Below are positions 1 through 6,020 of a DNA stretch of 15,681 bases, in pieces. Numbering within the stretch: position 1 is the stretch's first letter; each line of letters starts with the position of its first letter. The notes beneath the pieces were generated by a model, which searched no databases, was not told the origin of the DNA, and saw only the letters and a list, made by a program, of their open reading frames with translations. Both the position numbers and the translations under genes were made by a program. Origin of the DNA: an uncultured Alistipes sp. (GTDB taxonomy: Bacteria; Bacteroidota; Bacteroidia; Bacteroidales; Rikenellaceae); the NCBI GenBank assembly GCA_900769525.1, contig CAAGGY010000123.1, positions 1 through 15,681 on the forward strand. Direction: 5' to 3'.

Positions 1-21
1 ACCGAGAAGTAGTTTTCTCAT
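1..21 (-). CDS. Possible 5' end of a leftward gene (7 codons visible)
   Basis: Reading leftward from an ATG at 21-19 gives seven open codons (MRKLLLG) up to the window edge. The basic-then-leucine pattern would fit the start of a signal peptide, but seven residues prove nothing. The reason to list it is the TAnnTTTG-type box on the same strand at 60-53, which would give a leader of roughly 25-30 nt. No function can be assigned. Confidence 0.35.
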
Positions 22-52
22 ATCTTTAATTGTTTTAGGTTTGTCTATTTGT

Positions 53-60
53 CAAAGTTA
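53..60 (-). promoter_or_regulatory. Candidate Bacteroidetes -7 box for the leftward gene
   Basis: The minus strand reads TAACTTTG, a full match to the Bacteroidetes -7 consensus TAnnTTTG, in an AT-rich spacer and upstream of an ATG at 21. I see no good -33 TTG at the usual spacing of about 19 bases, so the assignment rests on one box. Confidence 0.4.
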
Positions 61-152
61 CAACTTTTTTCTTATTCTAAGAAATAAATAGGCAAAAAAT
101 CTCACAATATACCCAAACTATGCACATTTTAGCAACCCTCCAGAAACAATTA

Positions 153-182
153 ATGGGTGTCCGACACACGTCGAACACCCAT
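153..182 (-). terminator. Terminator hairpin downstream of ridA
   Basis: Arms 153-160 and 175-182 pair over 8 bp (ATGGGTGT/ACACCCAT), followed by a single imperfect pair (161/174), four more pairs (162-165/170-173) and a 4-nt loop. It lies 28 nt past the ridA stop. The imperfect pair is C-A in plus-strand RNA but G-U in minus-strand RNA, so the stem is continuous only for the ridA transcript. The T-tract that follows on the minus strand is weak (TTAATTGTTT). It resembles the hairpin at 14022-14060. Confidence 0.65.
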
Positions 183-210
183 CAACATCGTTAGAATATC
201 CTCTTATTGA

Positions 211-585
211 CTACTTAATAGCGATGCAGTCAATCTCAACCAACGCACCCATAGGCAACGCAGCAACCTGGTAGCAGATACGAGCTGGCTTCTCGCCCTG
301 GAAGTACTCAGCGTAGATAGCGTTCATAGCTGCGAAATCAGCGATAGAGGCAAGGAGAACAGTTGTCTTTGCAACATCGTCGTAGCTGTAGCCAGCCTCG
401 TTGAGGATGTAACCGAGGTTCTTGAGAGCCTGGTGTGTCTGCGCCTCGATACCCTCAGCCATAACGCCAGTAGCACCGTCGATTGGGAGCTGACCAGAGA
501 TGTAGAGAGTTGAATCGTGAGCGATTGCCTGAGAATAAGGACCTACGGCCTTAGGAGCCAAAGGTGAAGCGATAACTTTTTTCAT
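211..585 (-). CDS. ridA: RidA/YjgF family enamine/imine deaminase, 124 aa
   Basis: RidA proteins hydrolyse reactive enamine/imine intermediates, such as 2-aminoacrylate made by PLP-dependent dehydratases, and so protect PLP enzymes. They act in the cytosol as trimers. The length is the family norm. Family features visible are the GPYSQA stretch near residue 15, SGQLP near 30, and PARICYQVAALP near 100, where Arg102 is the expected carboxylate-binding arginine and Glu118 lies in the final strand (VEIDCIA). The residue two after the PAR arginine is Cys104, where many members have Ser or Thr; this may tune the substrate. The ATG at 585 fits the usual N-terminus. It is single-gene, divergent from the META lipoprotein, and followed by a hairpin at 153-182. 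Family assignment is secure; the exact substrate is not. Confidence 0.95.
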   Translation of the reverse strand: MKKVIASPLAPKAVGPYSQAIAHDSTLYISGQLPIDGATGVMAEGIEAQTHQALKNLGYILNEAGYSYDDVAKTTVLLASIADFAAMNAIYAEYFQGEKPARICYQVAALPMGALVEIDCIAIK

Positions 586-613
586 TTTTTTATCAGTTTT
601 AAGTGTTTTGTAC

Positions 614-634
614 TATCTTTGTACGACAAAGATA
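614..634. promoter_or_regulatory. Palindromic bidirectional promoter core for ridA and the META lipoprotein gene
   Basis: The plus strand has TATCTTTG at 614-621 and the minus strand has the identical box at 634-627. With one extra base on each side they form a perfect 9-3-9 inverted repeat. Each box fits TAnnTTTG and points to its own gene: predicted starts near 625 (plus, ATG at 656) and near 623 (minus, ATG at 585). Leaders would be about 30-38 nt. The -33 elements are poor on both sides. Because each start lies at or beside the opposite box, the two promoters should exclude each other. Confidence 0.65.
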
Positions 635-655
635 ACTAAAATTTAGCAGATAACG

Positions 656-1111
656 ATGAAACGAACAATATTATTTTCGCTCACAATCCTTATTGCCGCA
701 CTTTTTATTGCTGGTTGTTGCGACTGCCGCAAGCGTAGCAAGCTCGAAAAGCCCCTGGTGGGCACCACATGGCAACTTGTGCAGATTATGGCACGAGACA
801 TAACACCTGAGAACGACTGCTACACGCTACTACTGCGTAGCAACGGCATGGCAACAGGTAAGGGCGACTGCAACGTATACACAGCAACATACCGAATGAC
901 AAGCTCTCGTGAGCTATCTATCAGCAACATAGGCTCGACACGCAAGCTATGCCCCGACTTTGAGTCAGAGAACGCATTCTTCGACCTTCTCGAGACAGTA
1001 ACGCACTACGAGATGGATGCCGACATTATGCTCCTGCTCTCGAACGGCACGCTTGTGGGCATGATGAAGGCCATGCCTGAGGATACCAACCTCGACTACT
1101 TGCCGTTGTAG
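656..1111 (+). CDS. META/HslJ-domain lipoprotein, 151 aa
   Basis: The N-terminus is a lipoprotein signal: MKR, a hydrophobic stretch over residues 4-18, and a lipobox ending in Cys21 (FIAGC), so the mature protein is lipid-anchored in the envelope. The rest resembles one META domain, the fold of HslJ: the GTTWQLVQI strand (about 36-44), the glycine-containing GKGDCNVYTATY turn (about 68-79) that matches the family's G-GCN-Y core, and CPD at about 99-101 before a helix with FFDLLE. Family members are linked to stress or antibiotic tolerance in a few species, but no enzymatic role is established. The last 16 bp overlap the 3' end of pth on the other strand. ATG 656 is chosen because it immediately precedes the signal peptide and follows the promoter at 614-621. 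Confidence 0.8.
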   Translation: MKRTILFSLTILIAALFIAGCCDCRKRSKLEKPLVGTTWQLVQIMARDITPENDCYTLLLRSNGMATGKGDCNVYTATYRMTSSRELSISNIGSTRKLCPDFESENAFFDLLETVTHYEMDADIMLLLSNGTLVGMMKAMPEDTNLDYLPL

Positions 1112-1659
1112 GTATTCATCGTGCGGTCGGGACCAATCGAGACGAACGACAGCACAGCATCGCCAAAGAGCTTAAGACGCTCAGGCATAAGCTTGTTCTC
1201 CTCGTCGGTGAACTCTCCCAACACATAGTCTACCTGACGGCCACGGGCAAAGTCGCCACCAACGCCAAAGCGAAGGCGTGCGTACTGGTTGTCACCCAAC
1301 AACTCGGTGATATTTCTTAGACCATTGTGGCCACCCTCAGAACCATTCTTACGCATACGGAACGTACCAAATGGGAGTGCTATATCGTCAGAGATGACGA
1401 GCAGGTTTTCACGTGGTATGCGCTCCTGGTCCATCCAATATCTCACGGCCTTACCCGAGAGGTTCATATATGTCGATGGCTTGAGCAGATATACCGTGCG
1501 ACCACGATGCTTGAGCGTGGCCATAGCACCATAACGTACCGTCGTAAAAGAGATATTGGATGCCTCAGCTAAGGCATCCAACACTCTGAATCCAATGTTG
1601 TGGCGGGTAGCAGCGTACTCCATTCCGATGTTGCCCAGCCCGACAACAAGATACTTCAT
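1096..1659 (-). CDS. pth: Peptidyl-tRNA hydrolase, 187 aa
   Basis: Pth cleaves the ester bond of peptidyl-tRNAs that drop off the ribosome, recycling tRNA. The start is the ATG at 1659 (MKYLVVGLGN); an in-frame TTG further upstream would overlap rplY and add 23 unrelated residues. From that start the expected active-site residues fall at the right places: Asn10, catalytic His20 in TRHNIG, Asn66 in TYMNLSGKAV, Asp91/Asp92 in ISDDIALPFG and Asn112 in GGHNGLRNI. The usual GNPG is GNIG here, a mild variation. Length is normal. It lies 26 nt after rplY, a very common pairing of ribosomal protein L25 with Pth, so co-transcription is likely. Its 3' end overlaps the convergent META lipoprotein gene by 16 bp, so the two messages must be antisense to each other at their ends. 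Confidence 0.95.
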   Translation of the reverse strand: MKYLVVGLGNIGMEYAATRHNIGFRVLDALAEASNISFTTVRYGAMATLKHRGRTVYLLKPSTYMNLSGKAVRYWMDQERIPRENLLVISDDIALPFGTFRMRKNGSEGGHNGLRNITELLGDNQYARLRFGVGGDFARGRQVDYVLGEFTDEENKLMPERLKLFGDAVLSFVSIGPDRTMNTYNGK

Positions 1660-1685
1660 AATAGCTTCGATTAATCGCTTAACTA

Positions 1686-2246
1686 TTACTTCGCAGCACG
1701 TGAAGCACGTGTTACACGAACAGCGCAAACTGCAGTAGTTGCAGGAGTTACGAATGTAAGGTTCTCACGCTGAAGATCGCCTACGAAGATAGTCTGACCA
1801 ACCTTCAAAGGAGTTACGTCAACAACGATCTCGTCTGGAATATTATCAACCAAAGCCTTAACAGTGAGCTTACGAGCTGAGAGCTGAAGCTTACCACCGA
1901 TCTTAACACCCTCTGCGTTACCAGTAAGACGTACAGGTACGCTAACTGCAACAGGCTTACCCTCCTGAACACGGTAGAAATCTACGTGGAGAACCTGCTC
2001 ACGAACTGGGTGGAACTGAACCTCACGCATAACTGCCTTCTCGATAACACCGTCGATGTTGAGCTCTACGATGTAAGAGTTAGGAGTGTAGATAAGCTGC
2101 TTGAGCTCCTTAACGTCAACAGTGAATGCCTTCTCCTCGCCACCACCGTAAACAATGCAAGGTACCTGACCCTCGCGACGTGCTGCCTTAGCGAACTTCT
2201 TACCGAAGTCGTTACGTGCAGTACCAACAATCTGAATTGACTTCAT
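1686..2246 (-). CDS. rplY: Ribosomal protein bL25, long CTC form, 186 aa
   Basis: bL25 binds 5S rRNA in the large ribosomal subunit. This is the long form: an N-terminal 5S-binding domain (about 1-95) with the family's HVDFYRV segment at 87-93, followed by a beta-rich CTC/TL5-type C-terminal domain (about 96-180). Residues 8-35 (GTARNDFGKKFAKAARREGQVPCIVYG) match the usual start of the family, which supports ATG 2246. It is the first gene of the rplY-pth operon, has a good promoter at 2333-2362, and is preceded by an approximately 80-nt leader. Confidence 0.95.
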   Translation of the reverse strand: MKSIQIVGTARNDFGKKFAKAARREGQVPCIVYGGGEEKAFTVDVKELKQLIYTPNSYIVELNIDGVIEKAVMREVQFHPVREQVLHVDFYRVQEGKPVAVSVPVRLTGNAEGVKIGGKLQLSARKLTVKALVDNIPDEIVVDVTPLKVGQTIFVGDLQRENLTFVTPATTAVCAVRVTRASRAAK

Positions 2247-2419
2247 AAATACTTAAATATTAATAGTTTAACTTCGATGCCGCTCAGTTGCAATAGTCAC
2301 TCGCAACCCCATAGACATCTGCTTTTGGACCGCAAAGGTAATAAAAAAACTGCAATTACCAACTTTTTGCGCTAATTTTCAGCAACTTCACACGTCGCTA
2401 ACCTCTTTACTTCACGCAC
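2247..2419. other. Spacer between recR and rplY: rplY promoter and leader
   Basis: This 173-base gap holds no convincing ORF. On the minus strand it contains the rplY promoter (2333-2362) and then about 80 nt of untranslated leader. In the leader a small stem GTTGC/GCAAC can form around 2290-2311, too weak to call a regulatory element on sight. No strong terminator for recR is visible; an A/T tract at 2343-2349 follows only a 4-bp stem. Confidence 0.5.
2333..2362 (-). promoter_or_regulatory. rplY-pth promoter (TTG-N19-TACCTTTG)
   Basis: On the minus strand a -33 TTG at 2362-2360 is followed after exactly 19 bases by TACCTTTG at 2340-2333. Both elements and the spacing match the Bacteroidetes sigma consensus, making this the best complete promoter in the window. 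The predicted transcription start near 2329 leaves about 80 nt before the rplY ATG. Confidence 0.7.
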
Positions 2420-3013
2420 TTAGAGCTCTCGACGGTTGAGAAGGGCGTGGGTAATTGTGAGCTCGTCGACATACTCCAACTCGTCGCCAAAGCCAATACC
2501 ACGAGCAATGGTCGTAACCTTAACATCGGGGAATGCCTTGAGGCGGCTCATAAGATAGAAGAGTGTGGTCTCGCCCTCAACAGAGGTAGATATAGCCACG
2601 ATGACCTCCTTAATCTCGCCCGTAAGAAGCTTGTCGCAGAGTAGGTCAATCTTTAGGTCGGAGGGTCCTATGCCCTGCATTGGCGAAATGACACCTCCCA
2701 GGACGTGATAGAGGCCGTGATACTGACCTGTATTCTCGATAGACATAAGGTCGCCCACCTGCTCCACAACACATATTGTAGAGCGGTCTCGACGTGTATC
2801 GCTACATATTGGGCATAGAGCCTCGTCCGAGAGGTTGTTACAGCTACGGCAGTAGCGTATATCGTGGCGAAAGCGTGCTATGCTCTCCGAGAGCGAGTCG
2901 ACAATCTCAGGCTCCATCTTAAGGATGTGCATCGCAAGGCGTAGCGCCGTGCGACGACCAATGCCTGGAAGTCGCTGAAGCTCAGAGCATACATTCTCTA
3001 AAAGTCTTGACAT
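2420..3013 (-). CDS. recR: Recombination protein RecR, 197 aa
   Basis: RecR forms a ring that, with RecO (and RecF), loads RecA on gapped DNA coated by SSB. Domains in order: helix-hairpin-helix around LPGIGRRTALRLA (15-27), a four-cysteine zinc finger with Cys55, Cys58, Cys67 and Cys70, a Toprim domain starting at ICVVEQVGDLMSIENTG (80-96) with GGVISPMQGIGP, and the C-terminal ARGIGFGDELEYVDELT segment that closes the family. Length is typical. It starts 4 nt after the stop of batE, so it is almost certainly translated from the bat transcript. The ATG at 3013 is the only sensible start. Confidence 0.97.
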   Translation of the reverse strand: MSRLLENVCSELQRLPGIGRRTALRLAMHILKMEPEIVDSLSESIARFRHDIRYCRSCNNLSDEALCPICSDTRRDRSTICVVEQVGDLMSIENTGQYHGLYHVLGGVISPMQGIGPSDLKIDLLCDKLLTGEIKEVIVAISTSVEGETTLFYLMSRLKAFPDVKVTTIARGIGFGDELEYVDELTITHALLNRREL

Positions 3014-3017
3014 AGGG

Positions 3018-3833
3018 CTACACCTTTTCGATTATAGATGTAGGGATCCACCCCTTTTCGCCATCGGCAAACTCAATCTCGCTCCACTCACCATGGTTAC
3101 GCAACACACGGACAGTAACACCCTGCGAAGGCTGACGAATAACCTTTGACATATTGTCGGGCGAGGCGTGAACCGAGGTAAGCGAGTTGCACACAACCAC
3201 CGCCAACTCATCATCCTGAGTCATAGTGCGCTGCGAGAGCGACAATACGACACTTAGCAAGAAGGCACACAAGAGGGTAATAGCCACAAAGAAGGCCACC
3301 TTGCGTAGCACTATCACATTTGATAGCAGGTACAATAGTGTGAGTGCCAAGGCCAGCACCAACTCGATGACAGAGAGCACAGCCCAGCCATTTGACGACA
3401 TTATACCACGCACAGCTGCCCACATAGAGCTTAGAGCACCCTGGGGCAGAGGCTCTGCATCGTTTGTATGGTCGATGGCGATATCGAGGTTATAGCGCAC
3501 ATCGGCATCTGAGGGGTCTATGCGCAGTGCTCGGCGATAGTTGAGCACGGCACGTCCAAGCTCGCCATATTCAAAGGCTTGCTCGCTCTGCTGGCCAAGT
3601 TTATAATAGGTGTTACCGAGGTTATAGTAGACCTTCGAGCTACCAAAGCCAAGCTCTACGACACGCTCCAAAGCATCACGTGCCACACCAAAATCGCCCT
3701 TCGAGTAGGCCTCCAGAGCTCGCTGCCACTCGGCATCAGCCTCAACACGACTATCCGTTGCATTGGCTGCCGAGAGCGAGAATATGGCAATAGCCAGGGC
3801 CAATACCTTCTTTATATTATTAATAACAGACAT
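3018..3833 (-). CDS. batE: BatE-like TPR and SH3 membrane protein, 271 aa
   Basis: The protein has a signal peptide (1-25), TPR helices over about 34-125 (the YYNLGNTYYKLGQ repeat at 69-81 and AVLNYRRALRIDPSDADVRYNL at 95-116 are textbook TPR), two adjacent membrane helices (about 150-171 and 178-200) and a C-terminal bacterial SH3-like domain (about 210-268, with GEWSEIEFADGEKGWIPTS). This order is that of BatE of the Bacteroides aerotolerance (Bat) system, and the gene lies 3 nt after batD and 4 nt before recR. Bat proteins are envelope proteins linked to oxygen and envelope stress; the molecular role of BatE is not settled. Both the TPR and SH3 parts should face the periplasm. Confidence 0.85.
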   Translation of the reverse strand: MSVINNIKKVLALAIAIFSLSAANATDSRVEADAEWQRALEAYSKGDFGVARDALERVVELGFGSSKVYYNLGNTYYKLGQQSEQAFEYGELGRAVLNYRRALRIDPSDADVRYNLDIAIDHTNDAEPLPQGALSSMWAAVRGIMSSNGWAVLSVIELVLALALTLLYLLSNVIVLRKVAFFVAITLLCAFLLSVVLSLSQRTMTQDDELAVVVCNSLTSVHASPDNMSKVIRQPSQGVTVRVLRNHGEWSEIEFADGEKGWIPTSIIEKV

Positions 3834-3836
3834 ACG

Positions 3837-5705
3837 TTATCGCTTTATTACATCCTCAATCTTTGAAATCACAGCAACAGCATCGCCATAGACCTCACCC
3901 ATATCGCTATCGGTAGAGGGAGCATACTGAGCCTCATCTGAGCGTGAGATAATCTGGCAGAACTGCTCTGCATCTGCAGCCGAGACACCACGACGATAGA
4001 GCTCCTCACGAATGGTCTCCTTCGTAAGGTTTGAAATAGGGATATTGAACTTATCGCTGATATATCCCCACATAGCTCTGAGCATCTCCTCGTAGAAGGC
4101 GTGGCGGTTGCCCTCAGCCATGGAGCGCTGAGCCATACGCAGACGCTGCACGGCCACCTTATCGGCCTGACGCATACGACGAGCAACAATATTGCGATTC
4201 TCACGGATTCGCTTACGCATCACGACATATACAACGATGAATGTTGCGATGGCGAGTACCACCAAAAGCCAATACATTGGCGAGAAGATAAACAGCGACG
4301 CAGCCTTTGCAGGGAGAGCGCCAGTGTGGATAAAGCGAATATCTCGGTCAAGCTGCTTCATATGACCACCATAGTCCGAGTATAGGCCCGTAGCAGGTGT
4401 AGCCGTTGTGGCAACAGAGCCATCCCCCGTAACAGTAATCACAAATGGCTCTGTGGATAGAGTCTTATACTCTTTAGTATTAAGGTCGAAGTAGCTGAAC
4501 ACAATAGGGTCGATGTGGTACTCTCCAGCCGAGCGTGCCACGAATGGATAGCTATAGGTGATGCTTCCCGATGCACCCGACGCTGTTGTGTGAATGTTAT
4601 CCGCCACCTTGGTGTCGTAGAGCTCGAATGATGCAGGGAGGCTCAGACGAGGTGCTGTGACAAACTTAAGGTTACCACTTCCTGATATTGTCACAGATAT
4701 CTCGTTCGAGCTATTTGCACTCATCGTAGCATCTGGAGCCTTGCTCGTTAGCGTGAAGCTACCCACAGCACCCTTGAACGAGGCTGGAGCGCCCTCAGGA
4801 AACTCCTTAACCTTAATGGTTACAGGCGCTGAGCGGAGCTTACGGTTTACGATGCTCACTTGACGGCCACCAAAGAAGAAGCCATGATTGCTATTATCCT
4901 GCGTAACGACCTGGATGGCAACATCGAGTTCGGCAGGCGATATCTTAAGTTCGCCCGTACGCTGTGGGGCTATGATATGTTCGGTAAGTTTATAGGTGTC
5001 GTAGACACGACCATTGTACTCAGCACGTGAACGCTCGTTGGGCGAAGGGAGCTCCTGCGTCCAGAAGTCGTTGAATAGCGGCAGGTCGAAGCCTCGAATA
5101 TCTGGATAGCCCACACGAGTATATAGAACAAGCGTTGCACGCAATGCCTCACCCTTATATACCTCTTTATCCGAGACAGTTAGCATGATGAAAATATCGT
5201 CGGAGGTAATTCTTTTATCTGCTTGCTTGTCAAGTCGCTGTCCGCCCTGACTCTGCTGCGCAGAGCCTCCATTTGCACCGGAGCTCGAATGTGCAGATGA
5301 TGCTGAGCCACCCTCGTCAATAACTTCAAGCACGATAGGCTGCGTTGTATACTTCTTGCCCTCTACCAAGATAGATGCACTCGCAATGGTGTGCTTACCA
5401 GCAGACAAAGGCTTAAGTATGAAGGTGTATGAGCGGCTATAGTTTGTTGTCTGGTGGCCATTAATCCACTGCATCTCCATACCTGTGGAGATGCTTGGGC
5501 CAGCAAGAATATTGAAGCCCTCGAACGTAGGCGCCTGGAAAGTCCTATCTCCATCGGGCTCCTTGTTGACGGTAAACTCCACACGCACACGCTCGTCCAG
5601 CGATACCAGCAACGGCGCTTCAGCTCTAAAAGTAACCTGTGCCCACGCACTCCACGATACCAGCATGGCGACAAGCACAAGCAAAAAATGTCGTATTCGA
5701 ATCAT
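3837..5705 (-). CDS. batD: BatD/oxygen-tolerance family protein, 622 aa
   Basis: A signal peptide (1-22, cut after SWSAWA) is followed by a long periplasmic part made of beta-sandwich repeats (about 23-430), split by a Ser/Gly/Gln-rich linker (132-158), then one membrane helix (about 477-497) and a basic cytosolic C-terminal domain (498-622). This is the BatD (oxygen tolerance) architecture. BatD works with the VWA-domain proteins BatA/BatB and with the MoxR ATPase in Bacteroidetes; its exact partner contacts are not known. Here batD is the first gene of batD-batE-recR; the MoxR and VWA genes are not in this window and cannot lie directly upstream, because the fumarase gene is there. No TAnnTTTG box was found in front of it; a small hairpin lies 32 bases upstream of its start. 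Confidence 0.88.
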   Translation of the reverse strand: MIRIRHFLLVLVAMLVSWSAWAQVTFRAEAPLLVSLDERVRVEFTVNKEPDGDRTFQAPTFEGFNILAGPSISTGMEMQWINGHQTTNYSRSYTFILKPLSAGKHTIASASILVEGKKYTTQPIVLEVIDEGGSASSAHSSSGANGGSAQQSQGGQRLDKQADKRITSDDIFIMLTVSDKEVYKGEALRATLVLYTRVGYPDIRGFDLPLFNDFWTQELPSPNERSRAEYNGRVYDTYKLTEHIIAPQRTGELKISPAELDVAIQVVTQDNSNHGFFFGGRQVSIVNRKLRSAPVTIKVKEFPEGAPASFKGAVGSFTLTSKAPDATMSANSSNEISVTISGSGNLKFVTAPRLSLPASFELYDTKVADNIHTTASGASGSITYSYPFVARSAGEYHIDPIVFSYFDLNTKEYKTLSTEPFVITVTGDGSVATTATPATGLYSDYGGHMKQLDRDIRFIHTGALPAKAASLFIFSPMYWLLVVLAIATFIVVYVVMRKRIRENRNIVARRMRQADKVAVQRLRMAQRSMAEGNRHAFYEEMLRAMWGYISDKFNIPISNLTKETIREELYRRGVSAADAEQFCQIISRSDEAQYAPSTDSDMGEVYGDAVAVISKIEDVIKR

Positions 5706-5736
5706 ACAGTTTACTCTTGAATAGTCCGATACTTCT

Positions 5737-5757
5737 AAACGCCTCGGATAGGCGTTT
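5737..5757. terminator. Compact hairpin in the batD upstream region
   Basis: AAACGCCT (5737-5744) pairs perfectly with AGGCGTTT (5750-5757) around a 5-nt loop. It is flanked by A and T tracts, as in a rho-independent terminator, and is symmetric so strand cannot be told. On the minus strand it sits 32 bases before the batD ATG, so it may be the last terminator for the fumarase operon or an attenuator-like stem in the batD leader. Confidence 0.45.
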
Positions 5758-5842
5758 TATTGCATAGCTCATCAATGCCACACAAGCACTTAGACTGAGC
5801 GAAAGGGGAATTATTAAGTGGTTGAAAGGGCTTTAAAGGGGA

Positions 5843-5869
5843 CAAAGGGGGATTTTGCTCTCCCCTTTG
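5843..5869 (-). terminator. Candidate terminator of the fumarase operon in a G/C-run block
   Basis: CAAAGGGG (5843-5850) pairs with CCCCTTTG (5862-5869) over 8 bp with an 11-nt loop. It is the strongest simple stem downstream of the fumarase gene. Around it the plus strand repeats AAAGGG(G) at 5802-5808, 5825-5830, 5835-5841 and 5844-5850, so several alternative pairings with the C runs at 5862-5865 and 5872-5874 are possible. There is no clean U tract right after the stem. Confidence 0.4.
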
Positions 5870-5897
5870 CACCCTTTTATACCCTAATAAAGTCTTT

Positions 5898-6020
5898 CTA
5901 AAATTGGAGGTAGGTTAGTTTGACAGATTGTCGCCGCTTGCGAAACCGCAGCATACTTGACGTATGTGAGGATTTCGCAAGCGAGCCAGACGTCGAAATA
6001 ACCCCGCTATACAATTTTAG
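5898..6020. repeat. 123-bp imperfect palindromic element (possible REP/MITE-like unit)
   Basis: The two ends are a perfect 9-bp inverted repeat, CTAAAATTG at 5898-5906 and CAATTTTAG at 6012-6020. Inside, each 48-base arm also carries a related GGTTA-x-TT-x-GAC block and ends in the perfect 11-bp pair CGCTTGCGAAA (5935-5945) / TTTCGCAAGCG (5973-5983). The centre has a 5x5 internal loop and a CATAC/GTATG stem with a 5-nt loop. The right end overlaps the stop codon of the fumarase gene (6017-6019). It carries no ORF, so it would be non-autonomous if mobile. Confidence 0.6.

Larger units (their letters stand above)
5706..6016. other. 311-base spacer between fumarase and batD
   Basis: No ORF worth calling is present. 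Reading from the fumarase side it holds a 123-bp imperfect palindrome (5898-6020), an AT-rich link, a block of G runs and C runs with an 8-bp hairpin (5843-5869), and a compact 8-bp hairpin near batD (5737-5757). I found no TAnnTTTG box for batD, so its promoter is either of another type or further upstream. Confidence 0.6.

Noticed and set aside
1660..1728. Upstream extension of pth by 23 codons to a TTG
   Set aside because: It overlaps the end of rplY and adds a cysteine-rich stretch unlike Pth; ATG 1659 starts the family's MKYLVVGLGN.
2341..2380. Rho-independent terminator for recR
   Set aside because: The T7 tract on the minus strand follows only a 4-bp GCAA/TTGC stem, and the region overlaps the rplY promoter.
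5805..5851. G-quadruplex from four G runs
   Set aside because: The first run is separated by about 17 bases and the second has only three G; the C runs next to it make a hairpin the simpler reading.
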